Shown here in pieces: positions 26,147 to 35,783 of a stretch of DNA of 64,000 bases (positions are counted from its first letter, which is position 1; the number at the start of each line of letters is the position of its first letter). The DNA is from Sphingobacteriales bacterium (GTDB lineage Bacteria; Bacteroidota; Bacteroidia; Chitinophagales; Chitinophagaceae). The notes beneath the pieces are model-generated. The model had not been told where the DNA came from. It did not search any database and saw nothing but the letters and a program-made list of their open reading frames with translations. The stretch is from the NCBI GenBank assembly GCA_012270485.1, contig JAAXIF010000018.1, positions 1 through 64,000 on the forward strand, written 5' to 3'. The translations under genes were made by a program, and so were the position numbers.

Positions 26147-26614
26147 TTACGCTTCTTTCTCTTTTCTTCTGCTATTTCTTCCAACCGCATAATGTGGTTT
26201 CAGGTCTTTATAAATTTGGCCAAATTGTTCACTTCCCGATAATGCTGCATTTTTTGAATTATGGAAATAAGCCCTGGTTTGCTTTAAGATTTCATTACCC
26301 AACAATAGTTTCGCATCTTCCATTTTGGTTTTTACTTCTTCCAATTCATGTAATAACTCATTGTATTGTTTGTATAACTGAATATAATTGTTACAAGTGT
26401 TGACATCTACATAAGAAGGAACTGTAGCGGGATTTTTACGCATAGATAAAACCGCCTTCTCCACAAACTCTTTCTTTTTATCATTCAACTTGAACATACT
26501 TCTGCGTTCGGCAGGCTTTAATTTGATATTCTGCGGAAGCATATTTCTGAGTGCGGCAATATGCTGCCTGAACGACATTAATTCTGATCCTACAAAGCTT
26601 CTGAAAGAGGCCAT
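26147..26614 (-). CDS. Conserved hypothetical charged helical protein
   Basis: 155 aa, Lys/Glu-rich and mostly helical. A probable coiled coil lies at about residues 80-105 (YKQYNELLHELEEVKTKMED), and the tail is basic (GRNSRRKEKEA). No signal peptide or membrane helix, so cytoplasmic. I do not recognise a domain. It is followed on its strand by the 26096-26126 terminator. Confidence 0.6.
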   Translation of the reverse strand: MASFRSFVGSELMSFRQHIAALRNMLPQNIKLKPAERRSMFKLNDKKKEFVEKAVLSMRKNPATVPSYVDVNTCNNYIQLYKQYNELLHELEEVKTKMEDAKLLLGNEILKQTRAYFHNSKNAALSGSEQFGQIYKDLKPHYAVGRNSRRKEKEA

Positions 26615-26679
26615 AAGACGTTATTTTTTACTATAACGTTCATTCAAATTAGAAAATTGCTCATTCTGCGCATTTTAAT

Positions 26680-27126
26680 CTAGCCCTTACGATTAATGAG
26701 GTAAGCACCCCCAATCAACATCAATACACCCATTATTTTACCCCAGTTAATGGGACTTTGCTTAAATCCAAATAGCCCGAAATGATCAAATACAAGGGCA
26801 AATAATAGCTGTCCGGCAATCACCAACGCAAATACATTGGCTGAACCGATCTGTTGAACGGAAAAAATAATGACAGTTACAAAGAACGCCCCAAGTAAGC
26901 CCCCCGAAAATTTATACCACTCTATTTGTTGTAATTGTTGGGTACTCGGTAATGTTTGTTTAGTAAGCAGAATGATCAATGCCAGTGCAATGGTTCCTAC
27001 CACAAAAGAAATAAATGCCGCCACCCACTGATTGTTCACGGCTGTTTTTAACTGACTGTTCACGCCCGCTTGCGTGGTAATCGTTAATCCCGCCAACAGG
27101 GGCAGGATATAAACCAGGTATTTCAT
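26680..27126 (-). CDS. DMT-family (DUF606/YdcZ-like) membrane protein
   Basis: 148 aa, five membrane helices, a half-size drug/metabolite transporter of the DUF606 group. Typical features are the short first helix with PLLAGLTITTQAGVNSQL, a central Trp-Tyr-Lys-Phe-Ser-Gly-Gly loop (WYKFSGGLLGAFFV) and the last helix ending in basic residues. These usually work as dimers. Substrate unknown. It lies 23 bp after the RNA helicase stop and is probably cotranscribed. Confidence 0.8.
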   Translation of the reverse strand: MKYLVYILPLLAGLTITTQAGVNSQLKTAVNNQWVAAFISFVVGTIALALIILLTKQTLPSTQQLQQIEWYKFSGGLLGAFFVTVIIFSVQQIGSANVFALVIAGQLLFALVFDHFGLFGFKQSPINWGKIMGVLMLIGGAYLINRKG

Positions 27127-27149
27127 GAAATGATGTTTGGTATAAAAGT

Positions 27150-28391
27150 TTATGACTGTCTTTGTCTCCCGCCTCTTGGTGGACCCGATCTTCTGTTTCC
27201 GTTGGATCTTCTGTTTTGTCCGCCTTGTCTGGGTGCACGGGGATGATAAGCAGGCGTTGCGCCAAATTCTTCAGGTACGGTTCCTTTTAAAACCGGCTCA
27301 CCGAGTAGTGTTTCAATGGCGGCAAATTTGTTTTGTTCTTTTTCGCTTACCAGTGTAAAAGCCGTGCCCTTGCTGGCTGCACGGGCTGTTCTGCCGATAC
27401 GGTGTACATAGTCTTCTCCATCATTGGGCACATCAAAATTGATAACAAGATCAATATCTTCTATGTCAATACCCCTGCTCAAAATATCTGTAGCCACCAA
27501 TATATTCAGCTTCTTATTTCTGAAGTCTTGTAGTACCTGCTCTCGTTTGGTTTGATCCAGATCAGAATGAATTTCTTCTGCAGAAAGTTTGGCACGCTTC
27601 AATTCTGTTGTCAGTTGTTTTACATTTTGTTTCTTGGAACAGAAAACAATGACATTTTGAAACTTATTACTACCCAGCATATCTTTTATGATGGGAATCT
27701 TTTGTGGTTCGTATACAATAAAAGCTTTTTGAACGATTTGTTCCGGTGGTTTGGAAATAGCGATATTGATTTCTACCGGTTCGCGTAAAATCTTTCTCGC
27801 CAGCTCTCTCATTTTCATCGGCATGGTGGCTGAGAAAAGCAGGTTCTGTCTTTCTTTGGGCAGAAAAGAAATGATCTTCATGATATCATCATTGAATCCC
27901 ATATCCAGCATTCTGTCTGCTTCATCCAATACCAAATACTTTAAGCCTTTGAGCTTTACATATCCCATGTTCAGGTGTGCAATCATTCTACCCGGTGTAC
28001 AAACCACAATATCTACCCCCTGTGTCAAAGCTTTCTTCTCGGCATTAAAAGAATCACCCCCACTTCCTCCATATACCGCAATAGAACTTACGTCTGTGAA
28101 GTAAGAAAGCCCTTCCAGACTTTCTGCAATTTGAATGGCCAATTCGCGTGTAGGAACAATGATCATGGCATTGATCTCATGAGAATCATGCGGAACCGTT
28201 AATAAACGATGTATCAGTGGCAGTAAAAAAGCAGCTGTTTTTCCGGTACCGGTTTGTGCAGAAGCAATGATATCTTTTCCTTCTAAAATGGGTACCATCA
28301 CCTGTTGTTGAACCGGTGTGGCGGTTTCATAACCCATGGCATCAATACCATCTAAAATGCGTTGATCAAGCCCTAAATCTGTAAACTTCAA
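27150..28391 (-). CDS. DEAD-box RNA helicase (RhlE-like)
   Basis: 413 aa. The Q motif is at the N-terminus (GYETATPVQQQVM), motif I is AQTGTGKTA, Ia is PTRELAIQ, II is LDEADRMLD, III is SATMP, and the C-terminal lobe has DILSRGIDIEDIDLVINFD and HRIGRTARA. A basic Arg/Gly-rich tail (from about residue 385) suits RNA binding. It probably remodels ribosomal or other structured RNA, especially in the cold. It is RhlE-like from tail and length, but the exact subfamily is not certain. Confidence 0.9.
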   Translation of the reverse strand: MKFTDLGLDQRILDGIDAMGYETATPVQQQVMVPILEGKDIIASAQTGTGKTAAFLLPLIHRLLTVPHDSHEINAMIIVPTRELAIQIAESLEGLSYFTDVSSIAVYGGSGGDSFNAEKKALTQGVDIVVCTPGRMIAHLNMGYVKLKGLKYLVLDEADRMLDMGFNDDIMKIISFLPKERQNLLFSATMPMKMRELARKILREPVEINIAISKPPEQIVQKAFIVYEPQKIPIIKDMLGSNKFQNVIVFCSKKQNVKQLTTELKRAKLSAEEIHSDLDQTKREQVLQDFRNKKLNILVATDILSRGIDIEDIDLVINFDVPNDGEDYVHRIGRTARAASKGTAFTLVSEKEQNKFAAIETLLGEPVLKGTVPEEFGATPAYHPRAPRQGGQNRRSNGNRRSGPPRGGRQRQS

Positions 28392-28469
28392 ATTGGTCTG
28401 TATTTAATTGAATTCCTGTAAAGATACTGTTTAATGTTCGCGTCTTAGAAAACAAACTAGAACCAGCCG

Positions 28470-29543
28470 TTACAGTCTCTCATACAAAGCTCTTAATTTC
28501 TCTCGGGTCATAATCTTCTCCCAGTCTTTTCCCAAAGCATTCTCCCACAAGGGTTTCATACCTATTGAAACGTTAATCATCGTATCAAACTGTTCATCTG
28601 TGAGTCCTTTACAGATCCCTTGAGGGATATCGATCTTATTTTTTTCAACCATGTATTTGAATTCTTTTACCCCTGCCGGATAGTATTCTTCCAGATGATT
28701 CATCACAATACAATTACCAATTCCATGTTTGGTGCCGAGTAAATAGCTGAGTCCATAACTCACGGCATGTGCAACACCCACCTGAGAATACGCAATACTC
28801 ATTCCACCTGCATAGGAAGCCATCATCAGTTGATCATCGCTCTCATCATCCCAATGATCTTTGGCTACAAATACTTTCTGACAAAGCTCCAATGCTTTCT
28901 CGCCATAACTTTTGCTGAATTCATTCAGGTAAGTACCTTCCAAACTTTCGATGCAGTGTATATAACAATCCATTCCGGTATAAAAACGTTGATTCACGGG
29001 TGCGTACTTAGTCAATTCCGGATCCAATACAATTTGATCAAAAGGTGTAAAATCGCTGTTCATTCCCAATTTCCTTGTAGGACCGGTAAGTACGGTTGTT
29101 CTACTTACTTCTGCTCCGGTTCCACTCAGGGTAGGAATACCCGCTTTATATACTCCCGGAAACTTCACCAGATCCCATCCCTGGTAATCGGCAGAAGAGC
29201 CGGGGTTATTCATCATCAGCGATACAGCTTTCGCCAGGTCCATGGTAGAACCACCACCAATACCTATGATACCACTAACGGTTCCAAAGCTTTCCTTTAA
29301 ACTATTCGCCAAAGCATCTACCTGCGTTGTTTTAGGCTCGTAGGTAACATCAGCAAAAATGATCTTGTCTTTTCCACGCAAGGGTATTCTGTTCACCAAT
29401 GGCTTACCCTCAAAGAAATGATCGACCAGAAAAATCATGGGTGCATCTGCTTTTCTCCGAGGCGCCAGTATCTCATCTAGCTGGTTAAAAGCCCCTCTAC
29501 CAAAGACAACATAATCCACCATTTTAAAATTGCGAAAGCTCAT
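28470..29543 (-). CDS. kdnB: Iron-containing alcohol dehydrogenase, KdnB-like (Kdo 8-oxidase)
   Basis: 357 aa, type III Fe-dependent dehydrogenase. The NAD-binding segment IIGIGGGSTMDLAKAVS and the metal site Asp...His...His (MDCYIHCIESLEG; VGVAHAVSYGL; GTKHGIGN) are visible. The overall sequence resembles KdnB, which oxidises Kdo at C8 so that KdnA can form 8-amino-Kdo for lipopolysaccharide. A kdsB gene is 11 kb away but no kdnA is in the window, so the substrate is inferred from family resemblance alone. A good -7 box lies 29 bp upstream. Confidence 0.7.
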   Translation of the reverse strand: MSFRNFKMVDYVVFGRGAFNQLDEILAPRRKADAPMIFLVDHFFEGKPLVNRIPLRGKDKIIFADVTYEPKTTQVDALANSLKESFGTVSGIIGIGGGSTMDLAKAVSLMMNNPGSSADYQGWDLVKFPGVYKAGIPTLSGTGAEVSRTTVLTGPTRKLGMNSDFTPFDQIVLDPELTKYAPVNQRFYTGMDCYIHCIESLEGTYLNEFSKSYGEKALELCQKVFVAKDHWDDESDDQLMMASYAGGMSIAYSQVGVAHAVSYGLSYLLGTKHGIGNCIVMNHLEEYYPAGVKEFKYMVEKNKIDIPQGICKGLTDEQFDTMINVSIGMKPLWENALGKDWEKIMTREKLRALYERL

Positions 29544-29572
29544 ATCAAAAATTTTGAATCCCTATAATAGTA

Positions 29573-29580
29573 CAAACATA
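29573..29580 (-). promoter_or_regulatory. -7 box (TATGTTTG) of the kdnB-like gene
   Basis: Exact TAnnTTTG match on the minus strand, with a TTTAG-type -33 candidate about 22 bp upstream. It gives a leader of about 25-30 nt. The rest of the 311-bp space 29544-29854 between the divergent genes shows no ORF, repeat or hairpin that I can support. Confidence 0.5.
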
Positions 29581-29854
29581 GTCAGAACGATTTACTTCCT
29601 AAAGATCTCTTAGCCAAAACAAGGCTGCCGGCTTAAATTTCAACTAAATTTTATTTGATTAAAGTCATTCGATGGTTTTACAGAATAACTTTGAAAAAAC
29701 ATATTCTCCTTATACCTCAGGTAATAATTAGCTAACTATTTCGTTATTGACTGTTTTATAAGAAACCGGCAATTTTGAGAGCTTTTATGTTCAGATTGCG
29801 TAAATTAATGTCTTAAATATTCCCTAGCGGGAGCCAATCATTATTATTTGCCCG

Positions 29855-30988
29855 ATGACTTTAACTGGGACTATTACGTTCTGCTTCACATTCCTATCCG
29901 GATCTATTGGAAGGGACTTTCTCAAATTCATGAATCCGGAAAATCTCATGGCAGGTGTGGAGATCATGTCTGTGTGTATTTTGTTGGTCGTAGCATTGAT
30001 CTATATACAAACGATTGCTAAAAAAAGGCTTTTCTTTCACACCGAACGTATCAAAAGTAATATTGAAGTATGGATCAGTCATATCATTTTGGAGGAAACG
30101 ATTGAAGGTATTGAGATCCCTAAAAAATTCTTCCGGATGTTAAATGATCCTAAAGCCAGACAGGTAGCGATTGATGAGTTGATCAAATGCAAAAAAAATT
30201 TTTCAGGTTCCGTTGCAGATAATATTGTTGCCTTGTACAACAAGTTGGGACTTCGGGAAGATTCTTTATTAAAAATGAAGAATAAGCGAAAATGGTATAT
30301 ACAAGCCAGGGGTATTCAGGAATTGTATTTAATGGATCAAAAAAACCTGTTGACAAAAATTTATCGCGAAACCAATAGTAAACATGAGTTTGTTCGTTCA
30401 GAAGCACAGATAGCAGTCATTCATCTGACGGGTTTTAATGGTCTTCGCTTTTTGGATGTGATTAGTTATCCGCTTACTTTGTGGCAACAAATTAAATTGC
30501 TGGAACAACTAAAATTATTTGGAAAGAAAGAAGATTTATCTGATAGAATACCCAAATGGTTAGCATCCAAAAACGATACTGTTGTTGTATTTGCACTAAG
30601 GCTTGCTGCGGAATATCAGCAGTTTGCTGTTAAAAACAATGTGATAGACTGTCTCGTACACCCAGCTAAAATTGTTCGAACCCAAGCGATCAAGACCCTT
30701 ATTGTATTATCAGATGAGAAAACACCCTTTATGCTAGTAGGCTATTTTGCAAAAGAAGATTTTGAGAACCAAGCACATATTCTCAATAGTCTTCTGAATA
30801 TGGCTACCGACGACCAAAAAGACTTTATGATCAGATTATTGGATGCCCCTGATAATATTATTAAAGTAAAAGCTGCTGCTGTACTAGTCAATAATTGTAC
30901 AAATGGTATGCAAGTCGTTGAACAAAGAGCGGCAATAGAGCCTGAACCGTTTGAAAGAATACTCAGACATGTAAAAAGTGTGAAATGA
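29855..30988 (+). CDS. Membrane-anchored HEAT-repeat protein
   Basis: 377 aa. One membrane helix near residues 35-55 (EIMSVCILLVVALIYIQTI), then a cytoplasmic helical array of HEAT/Armadillo-type repeats (for example RSEAQIAVIHLTGFNGLRFL; KIVRTQAIKTLIVLSDEK). The start at 29855 has no ribosome-binding site; an ATG at 29930 (GGAAGGGA upstream) is a good alternative. Its stop overlaps the next start by 4 bp, so it is translated with the glycosyltransferase fusion and is likely a scaffold of that synthase complex. Confidence 0.75.
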   Translation: MTLTGTITFCFTFLSGSIGRDFLKFMNPENLMAGVEIMSVCILLVVALIYIQTIAKKRLFFHTERIKSNIEVWISHIILEETIEGIEIPKKFFRMLNDPKARQVAIDELIKCKKNFSGSVADNIVALYNKLGLREDSLLKMKNKRKWYIQARGIQELYLMDQKNLLTKIYRETNSKHEFVRSEAQIAVIHLTGFNGLRFLDVISYPLTLWQQIKLLEQLKLFGKKEDLSDRIPKWLASKNDTVVVFALRLAAEYQQFAVKNNVIDCLVHPAKIVRTQAIKTLIVLSDEKTPFMLVGYFAKEDFENQAHILNSLLNMATDDQKDFMIRLLDAPDNIIKVKAAAVLVNNCTNGMQVVEQRAAIEPEPFERILRHVKSVK

Positions 30989-33900
30989 ACTGGGATACAG
31001 TTTTAAATATTGTTTTTGATATACTCACGTATGGAATATTTATTTATTCCACACTACTATTATTATCCTATATCGCTATTGCTATTTTTTCAATAGGAGA
31101 AACGAGAAAGTACATCCATAAAAATAGTTTTACAGATTATAGGATTCTTGCTTCATCTACGCATGCTCCATCTGTAAGTATTCTTGCGCCGGCTTATAAT
31201 GAGGGAATGACCATTGTAGAAAATATCAGGTCCTTACTCTCTATATATTATGTAAACCTCGAAGTAATCGTCATCAATGATGGTAGTAAAGATGATTGTT
31301 TACAAAAAATGATTCAAGCCTACGATTTGGAGAAAATTGATTATTTCGTTGATTATAAAATTCAAACAAAAGAAGTTAGGGGTGTTTATAAAAGCCGCAA
31401 TCCTATTCATCATAAACTATTGGTGGTAGATAAAGTAAATGGTGGTAAGGCAGACGCGTTAAACGTGGGTATTAACATCTCTTCCAATAAATACCTTGTT
31501 TGCATAGATGTGGATTGTATTCTGGAGCAGGATGCTTTATTAAAAATGGTAAAGCCGTTCCTCGAACAAACTAATGAACGCGTTATTGCTTCCGGTGGTG
31601 TTGTTCGTATTGCCAACTCTTGTATTGTTGAAGATGGTCGTTTGGTAAAGGTAAAATTGGCGGAAGATTATTTGCCAAGAATGCAGATACTCGAATATAT
31701 CCGTGCATTTATTTTAGGAAGAATGGCCTGGAGCCGATTGAATGGATTGATGTTGATCTCCGGAGCATTCGGTGCTTTTGATAAGGAAATTGCCATCAAA
31801 TGCGGTGGCTATGATCATAATACGGTTGGAGAAGATATGGAATTGGTGGTGCGTATGCGTCGTTATATGGAAGAGCGCAATGAAAAATACCGTGTAACGT
31901 ATATTCCCGATCCGCTTTGTTGGACAGAAGCACCCAGTTCTTTTGATATTTTAGGCAGACAACGTAATCGATGGACCAGAGGAACGATTGAAACATTGAA
32001 GTTTCACAAGAAAATGTTTTTCAATCCGAAATATGGATTGCTGGGGATGCTGAGTTACCCCTATTGGTTTTTCTTTGAAATGTGCGCTCCGGTTATTGAA
32101 TTCTTTGGTTTTGTGTGCTTCTTTTTATTTGCAGCTTTTGGCATGCTCGACTGGGGTTTCTTCTTTGCCTATTTACTATTCATTGTTTCATTTGGATACC
32201 TGTATTCTGCCTTCGCCATCCTCATGGAAGTGATTACTTATCATCAATACAAACGAAGAGTTGATGTTCTGATTTTATTTTTAACTGCATTGACAGAACC
32301 TTTTTACTTTCACCCATTTGTTGTGTGGAGCGCTATAAAAGGATATATTGACTATATCAGAAAAAAGAAGAGTTGGGGTGAAATGACCCGACAAGGATTT
32401 GCAAAGAAAACAGCTGATACACCACAGCCCATTACAGTTGTAGAAGAAGAAGTACCGGTTATTGATGCCGTACCTGTTGTAGAAGTAGTGCCTGAACCAA
32501 TACCTGTGGTTACGGAAGAAGCTACTGTAAAAATTTCTTGGTACAGAAGAATTGTAGCTCCTATTTTGAATCAGATACCGGATGTATTATTCCAGTCGTT
32601 CCGTTATTATTTGGGGCACATACTTGCATTATTGCTTTTATTCATCATAGCCAGAGGCGTTGAAATTGGATTGGATTATAAAGAGCATGGAGAACCTGAA
32701 TTTTTCAAACAAGTAATTCTGTATGGCTTAGCAAAAGATATTGCATTCATGTCCTCGTTAACTATTTGGTGTTTTGTTCCATTTACACTCATCTATGTAT
32801 TTAGTAAAAAAGTAGCACATATCTCTTTTATTGTTTTGGGTTCACTGGCTGTATTAGTTCAGTTGGCATTGTCGCAATACTTTATACAATCATTTGTACC
32901 CTTGGGCGCAGATCTCTGGAGTTATTCATGGGCAGATATTCAACAAACAGTGGGTGCATCTGGTGGATTATCATGGATTGCCATAACGGGCTTATTTATC
33001 GCAATCACTTTATCCATTTTTGTTTTGATAAAGCTTCCAAAAAGATTGCTTGCAAATGATGGTATTACCGTATTTTTTATTCTGATGATTGTGACTGCAG
33101 GTATTAGAGACTTGAATACAGTCACTGCCGAACTCCAACCCGGAAGAGAATACAGTAACAATTTATCTCTCAATAAATCTTATTATTTCTATTCATCCAG
33201 CTTCCAGCGATTTTTCCCGAAAGATCTGGAAGAAGATATTTATCGTGACGATTATCAGTCAGACAATATACTTGCTGATACGGAAATTGATACCAAGAAT
33301 TATCCATTTCTACATAAATCAGATAGTACTAAAAATGTGTTGGGCAGTTTCTTTTCACGGGAAGACTCTATACCTCCCAATATTGTCATACTCTTGGTGG
33401 AAGGATTGGGTAGGGCTTTTAGTAATCAAAATGCATATTTAGGTAGTTTCACACCTTTCCTTGATTCGCTTTCAAATAAAAGTTTATACTGGGAGAATTT
33501 CCTAAGTACAGGTGGAAGAACCTTTACAGTACTTCCTTCATTATTAGGCTCGCTTCCTTTTGGAAGTAGTGGATTCAATGAATTAGGCGATCAGATGCCA
33601 GCACATTTGTCGATTGCTAATTTGCTTAGATACAATGGCTATCAAACTTCATTCTTTTATGGTGGAGAGGCTTCTTTCGATAATATGGAAGCGTTTTTGA
33701 AAAAGACGGGAGTAGAAAAAATCTATGATGAAAGAAGCTTTAATGGATCCAAATACCAAAAACTTCCTGCTTCCTCCTCCGGTTTTAGCTGGGGCTATGA
33801 TGATGAATCCCTCTTTAAACACGTATTGGCGAAATCTGAAGATGATAGCTTACGATCACAGTTGAATATCATCTTAACAGTAGCAACGCATAGTCCATTC

Positions 33901-34581
33901 CTGATCAATAATCAGCAGGAATACCTGAATCGTTTTGAAAGAAGAATGAGTGAATTAAAATTTGCTGAAGTACAAAAAAGAAATTATCGAAAATACCAAA
34001 ATCAGTACTCCAGTATTCTATATGTAGATCATGCGATTCGACAGTTTATCTATGAATACAGTAAAAGAAAAGATTTCAAAAGAACAGTATTCATCATAAC
34101 AGGCGACCATCGTATGCCTGAAATACCTATGAGTACGAAGCTGGATCGTTACCATGTTCCTTTGATCATTTACTCTCCTATGCTCAATAAAGCAGAGAAA
34201 TTTTCAGCTGTTTCCAGTCATTTTGATATTGCGCCAACATTAACTGCATGGTTAAAATACAATTATGGCTTGGCTATGCCGAATATAAATACATGGTTGG
34301 GTACAGGTATTGATACAGGTAAAGTATTCCGAAACAATCACTCTATTCCACTAAAACAAACAAAGCCTGACTTAATTGACTATGTTAGGGGTTCATATAT
34401 GCTCAATGGGGATGATCTATTTAAGATCAATGGTAATATGGATTTAGAACCGGATCCAACAAATGATAAGAAGTTTCAATTAAAATCTTCCTTCAACCAA
34501 TTCAAAAGAAAGAATCTTCAGTTCATGCAAGAAAAGAAACTAATTCCTGATAGCCTTATTCAGAAATATACCCGCTATTAA
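30985..34581 (+). CDS. Fusion of a GT2 polysaccharide synthase and an LTA-synthase-like phosphotransferase
   Basis: 1198 aa. After an N-terminal helix comes a family 2 glycosyltransferase (residues about 62-340): VSILAPAYNEG, a DVD-type motif (VCIDVDCIL) and RQRNRWTRGT (the Q/RxxRW motif), followed by helices to about 440. A Val/Glu/Pro-rich linker (about 470-515) leads to five more helices (about 535-690). Last is an alkaline-phosphatase-superfamily domain (about 790-1110): LLVEGLG, the nucleophile region GGRTFTVLPS, and ITGDHRMPE. The halves suggest inner-membrane synthesis of a polymer and its decoration with a phospho-group by one protein; the substrates are unknown. Confidence 0.85.
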   Translation: MNWDTVLNIVFDILTYGIFIYSTLLLLSYIAIAIFSIGETRKYIHKNSFTDYRILASSTHAPSVSILAPAYNEGMTIVENIRSLLSIYYVNLEVIVINDGSKDDCLQKMIQAYDLEKIDYFVDYKIQTKEVRGVYKSRNPIHHKLLVVDKVNGGKADALNVGINISSNKYLVCIDVDCILEQDALLKMVKPFLEQTNERVIASGGVVRIANSCIVEDGRLVKVKLAEDYLPRMQILEYIRAFILGRMAWSRLNGLMLISGAFGAFDKEIAIKCGGYDHNTVGEDMELVVRMRRYMEERNEKYRVTYIPDPLCWTEAPSSFDILGRQRNRWTRGTIETLKFHKKMFFNPKYGLLGMLSYPYWFFFEMCAPVIEFFGFVCFFLFAAFGMLDWGFFFAYLLFIVSFGYLYSAFAILMEVITYHQYKRRVDVLILFLTALTEPFYFHPFVVWSAIKGYIDYIRKKKSWGEMTRQGFAKKTADTPQPITVVEEEVPVIDAVPVVEVVPEPIPVVTEEATVKISWYRRIVAPILNQIPDVLFQSFRYYLGHILALLLLFIIARGVEIGLDYKEHGEPEFFKQVILYGLAKDIAFMSSLTIWCFVPFTLIYVFSKKVAHISFIVLGSLAVLVQLALSQYFIQSFVPLGADLWSYSWADIQQTVGASGGLSWIAITGLFIAITLSIFVLIKLPKRLLANDGITVFFILMIVTAGIRDLNTVTAELQPGREYSNNLSLNKSYYFYSSSFQRFFPKDLEEDIYRDDYQSDNILADTEIDTKNYPFLHKSDSTKNVLGSFFSREDSIPPNIVILLVEGLGRAFSNQNAYLGSFTPFLDSLSNKSLYWENFLSTGGRTFTVLPSLLGSLPFGSSGFNELGDQMPAHLSIANLLRYNGYQTSFFYGGEASFDNMEAFLKKTGVEKIYDERSFNGSKYQKLPASSSGFSWGYDDESLFKHVLAKSEDDSLRSQLNIILTVATHSPFLINNQQEYLNRFERRMSELKFAEVQKRNYRKYQNQYSSILYVDHAIRQFIYEYSKRKDFKRTVFIITGDHRMPEIPMSTKLDRYHVPLIIYSPMLNKAEKFSAVSSHFDIAPTLTAWLKYNYGLAMPNINTWLGTGIDTGKVFRNNHSIPLKQTKPDLIDYVRGSYMLNGDDLFKINGNMDLEPDPTNDKKFQLKSSFNQFKRKNLQFMQEKKLIPDSLIQKYTRY

Positions 34582-35783
34582 TTCTTATCTTTTTTGATAC
34601 TATCATGATAATCATTCAGTATAGTGGTTACTAGAGGACGGTATAAACGCCAAAAGAAACTTTTACGCTCGAGTGGTTCTCTTTCTGTATACATCATCCA
34701 TTTGAACAAAGCCACTCCTTTGAAATAAGAGGAAGAGAGTGAAATAGGATTATCACAGAAATCTGCTGAAAAATAAAAGAACCGATAATCGGAATTCATA
34801 TGTGTAGTGATCGCCGGAAAAGTTGAAGGTATCTTGTATTGTGCCAATTCCGCCTGTCCGGCCTCATTCACATCTATCCTGAAATCTGAGATTACATGAT
34901 TCACATTTTGATTGACATTGATGATATCGAACCAAAAAGAGTATTTCATTTTTTCTGGCATGCCATAATGATCCACTCCTTCTTGAGAAGCGTAAATATA
35001 GGGTAGTCCGTTTTTTAGATGCTTTTCATTTTCCAGAATCACTACCAGATCATTGTCTGCATTAATAAATGCTACTCCACCTTTTCTAAAAGGCCATTGA
35101 TCATTATGTGTTCTTTTATAATTCTTGATGAGCCAGCTAGGTATTTCCTTGTTAATGGTTGTATCAAAAGATTCAAAATATCGACCAATCCAACCTGACC
35201 AGTGAATACCAAAAGTTTGTTCAAACTTATTTCTGATGGCGGGATCTGTTGGAGAACCAATAGAGTTAAACTCGGTGATAATGAGTTTTCTTTTTTGTTT
35301 CATTAATTCCAAAAAATAGAGATCCTGTTTACTCATGCCGCCATATACGATACCGGATCTGTCTTGTATATTACCTTGCTTAAACCATTCATTCCGAAAA
35401 ACACCATAGGCATCTGTAATATAAGCTGCATCAGCATCTACACTCAACTTCTCTAGCTGAGTAGAATCGAATCGCTCCAATCCTTTTAGCTTATATTTTT
35501 CATCTTCTAATGGGAAAAAGCCAAAATAATCTTCATTGGGCTCGTAGCGATCGGTATTATTTTTCAAAAATTTTTCTTGATTCAATATCCAATGCAAAGA
35601 GAGGTGTTCTTGTCCTGGATATTCCACAACTGTTTTATCAACAATAGCAATCAGCAATTTTCTACCGGGCAGAAAAAACCAAACTACCAACATCCAGAAA
35701 GGCAATAGGAATATCACAATAGCGAGTAATCCTCGCCAAGAACTTTTAATAGGGGATTTTTTATTTAAAACCTTCTCAGACAT
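34578..35783 (-). CDS. Membrane-anchored protein of unknown function in the polymer locus
   Basis: 401 aa. One N-terminal helix (about 18-38, LLAIVIFLLPFWMLVVWFFL), the rest predicted periplasmic with mixed alpha/beta character and several Trp and Tyr (WSGWIGRYFESF; YFFYFSADFCDNP). I recognise no family. Its stop codon overlaps the stop of the convergent fusion gene by 4 bp, and its start overlaps the YaiO gene, so it belongs to the same locus. It might modify or bind the polymer. Confidence 0.7.
   Translation of the reverse strand: MSEKVLNKKSPIKSSWRGLLAIVIFLLPFWMLVVWFFLPGRKLLIAIVDKTVVEYPGQEHLSLHWILNQEKFLKNNTDRYEPNEDYFGFFPLEDEKYKLKGLERFDSTQLEKLSVDADAAYITDAYGVFRNEWFKQGNIQDRSGIVYGGMSKQDLYFLELMKQKRKLIITEFNSIGSPTDPAIRNKFEQTFGIHWSGWIGRYFESFDTTINKEIPSWLIKNYKRTHNDQWPFRKGGVAFINADNDLVVILENEKHLKNGLPYIYASQEGVDHYGMPEKMKYSFWFDIINVNQNVNHVISDFRIDVNEAGQAELAQYKIPSTFPAITTHMNSDYRFFYFSADFCDNPISLSSSYFKGVALFKWMMYTEREPLERKSFFWRLYRPLVTTILNDYHDSIKKDKN

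Noticed and set aside
30985..34581. Considered as two genes wrongly joined
   Set aside because: The frame is continuous with a proper linker and membrane helices between the two domains, and no internal stop or start site is evident.
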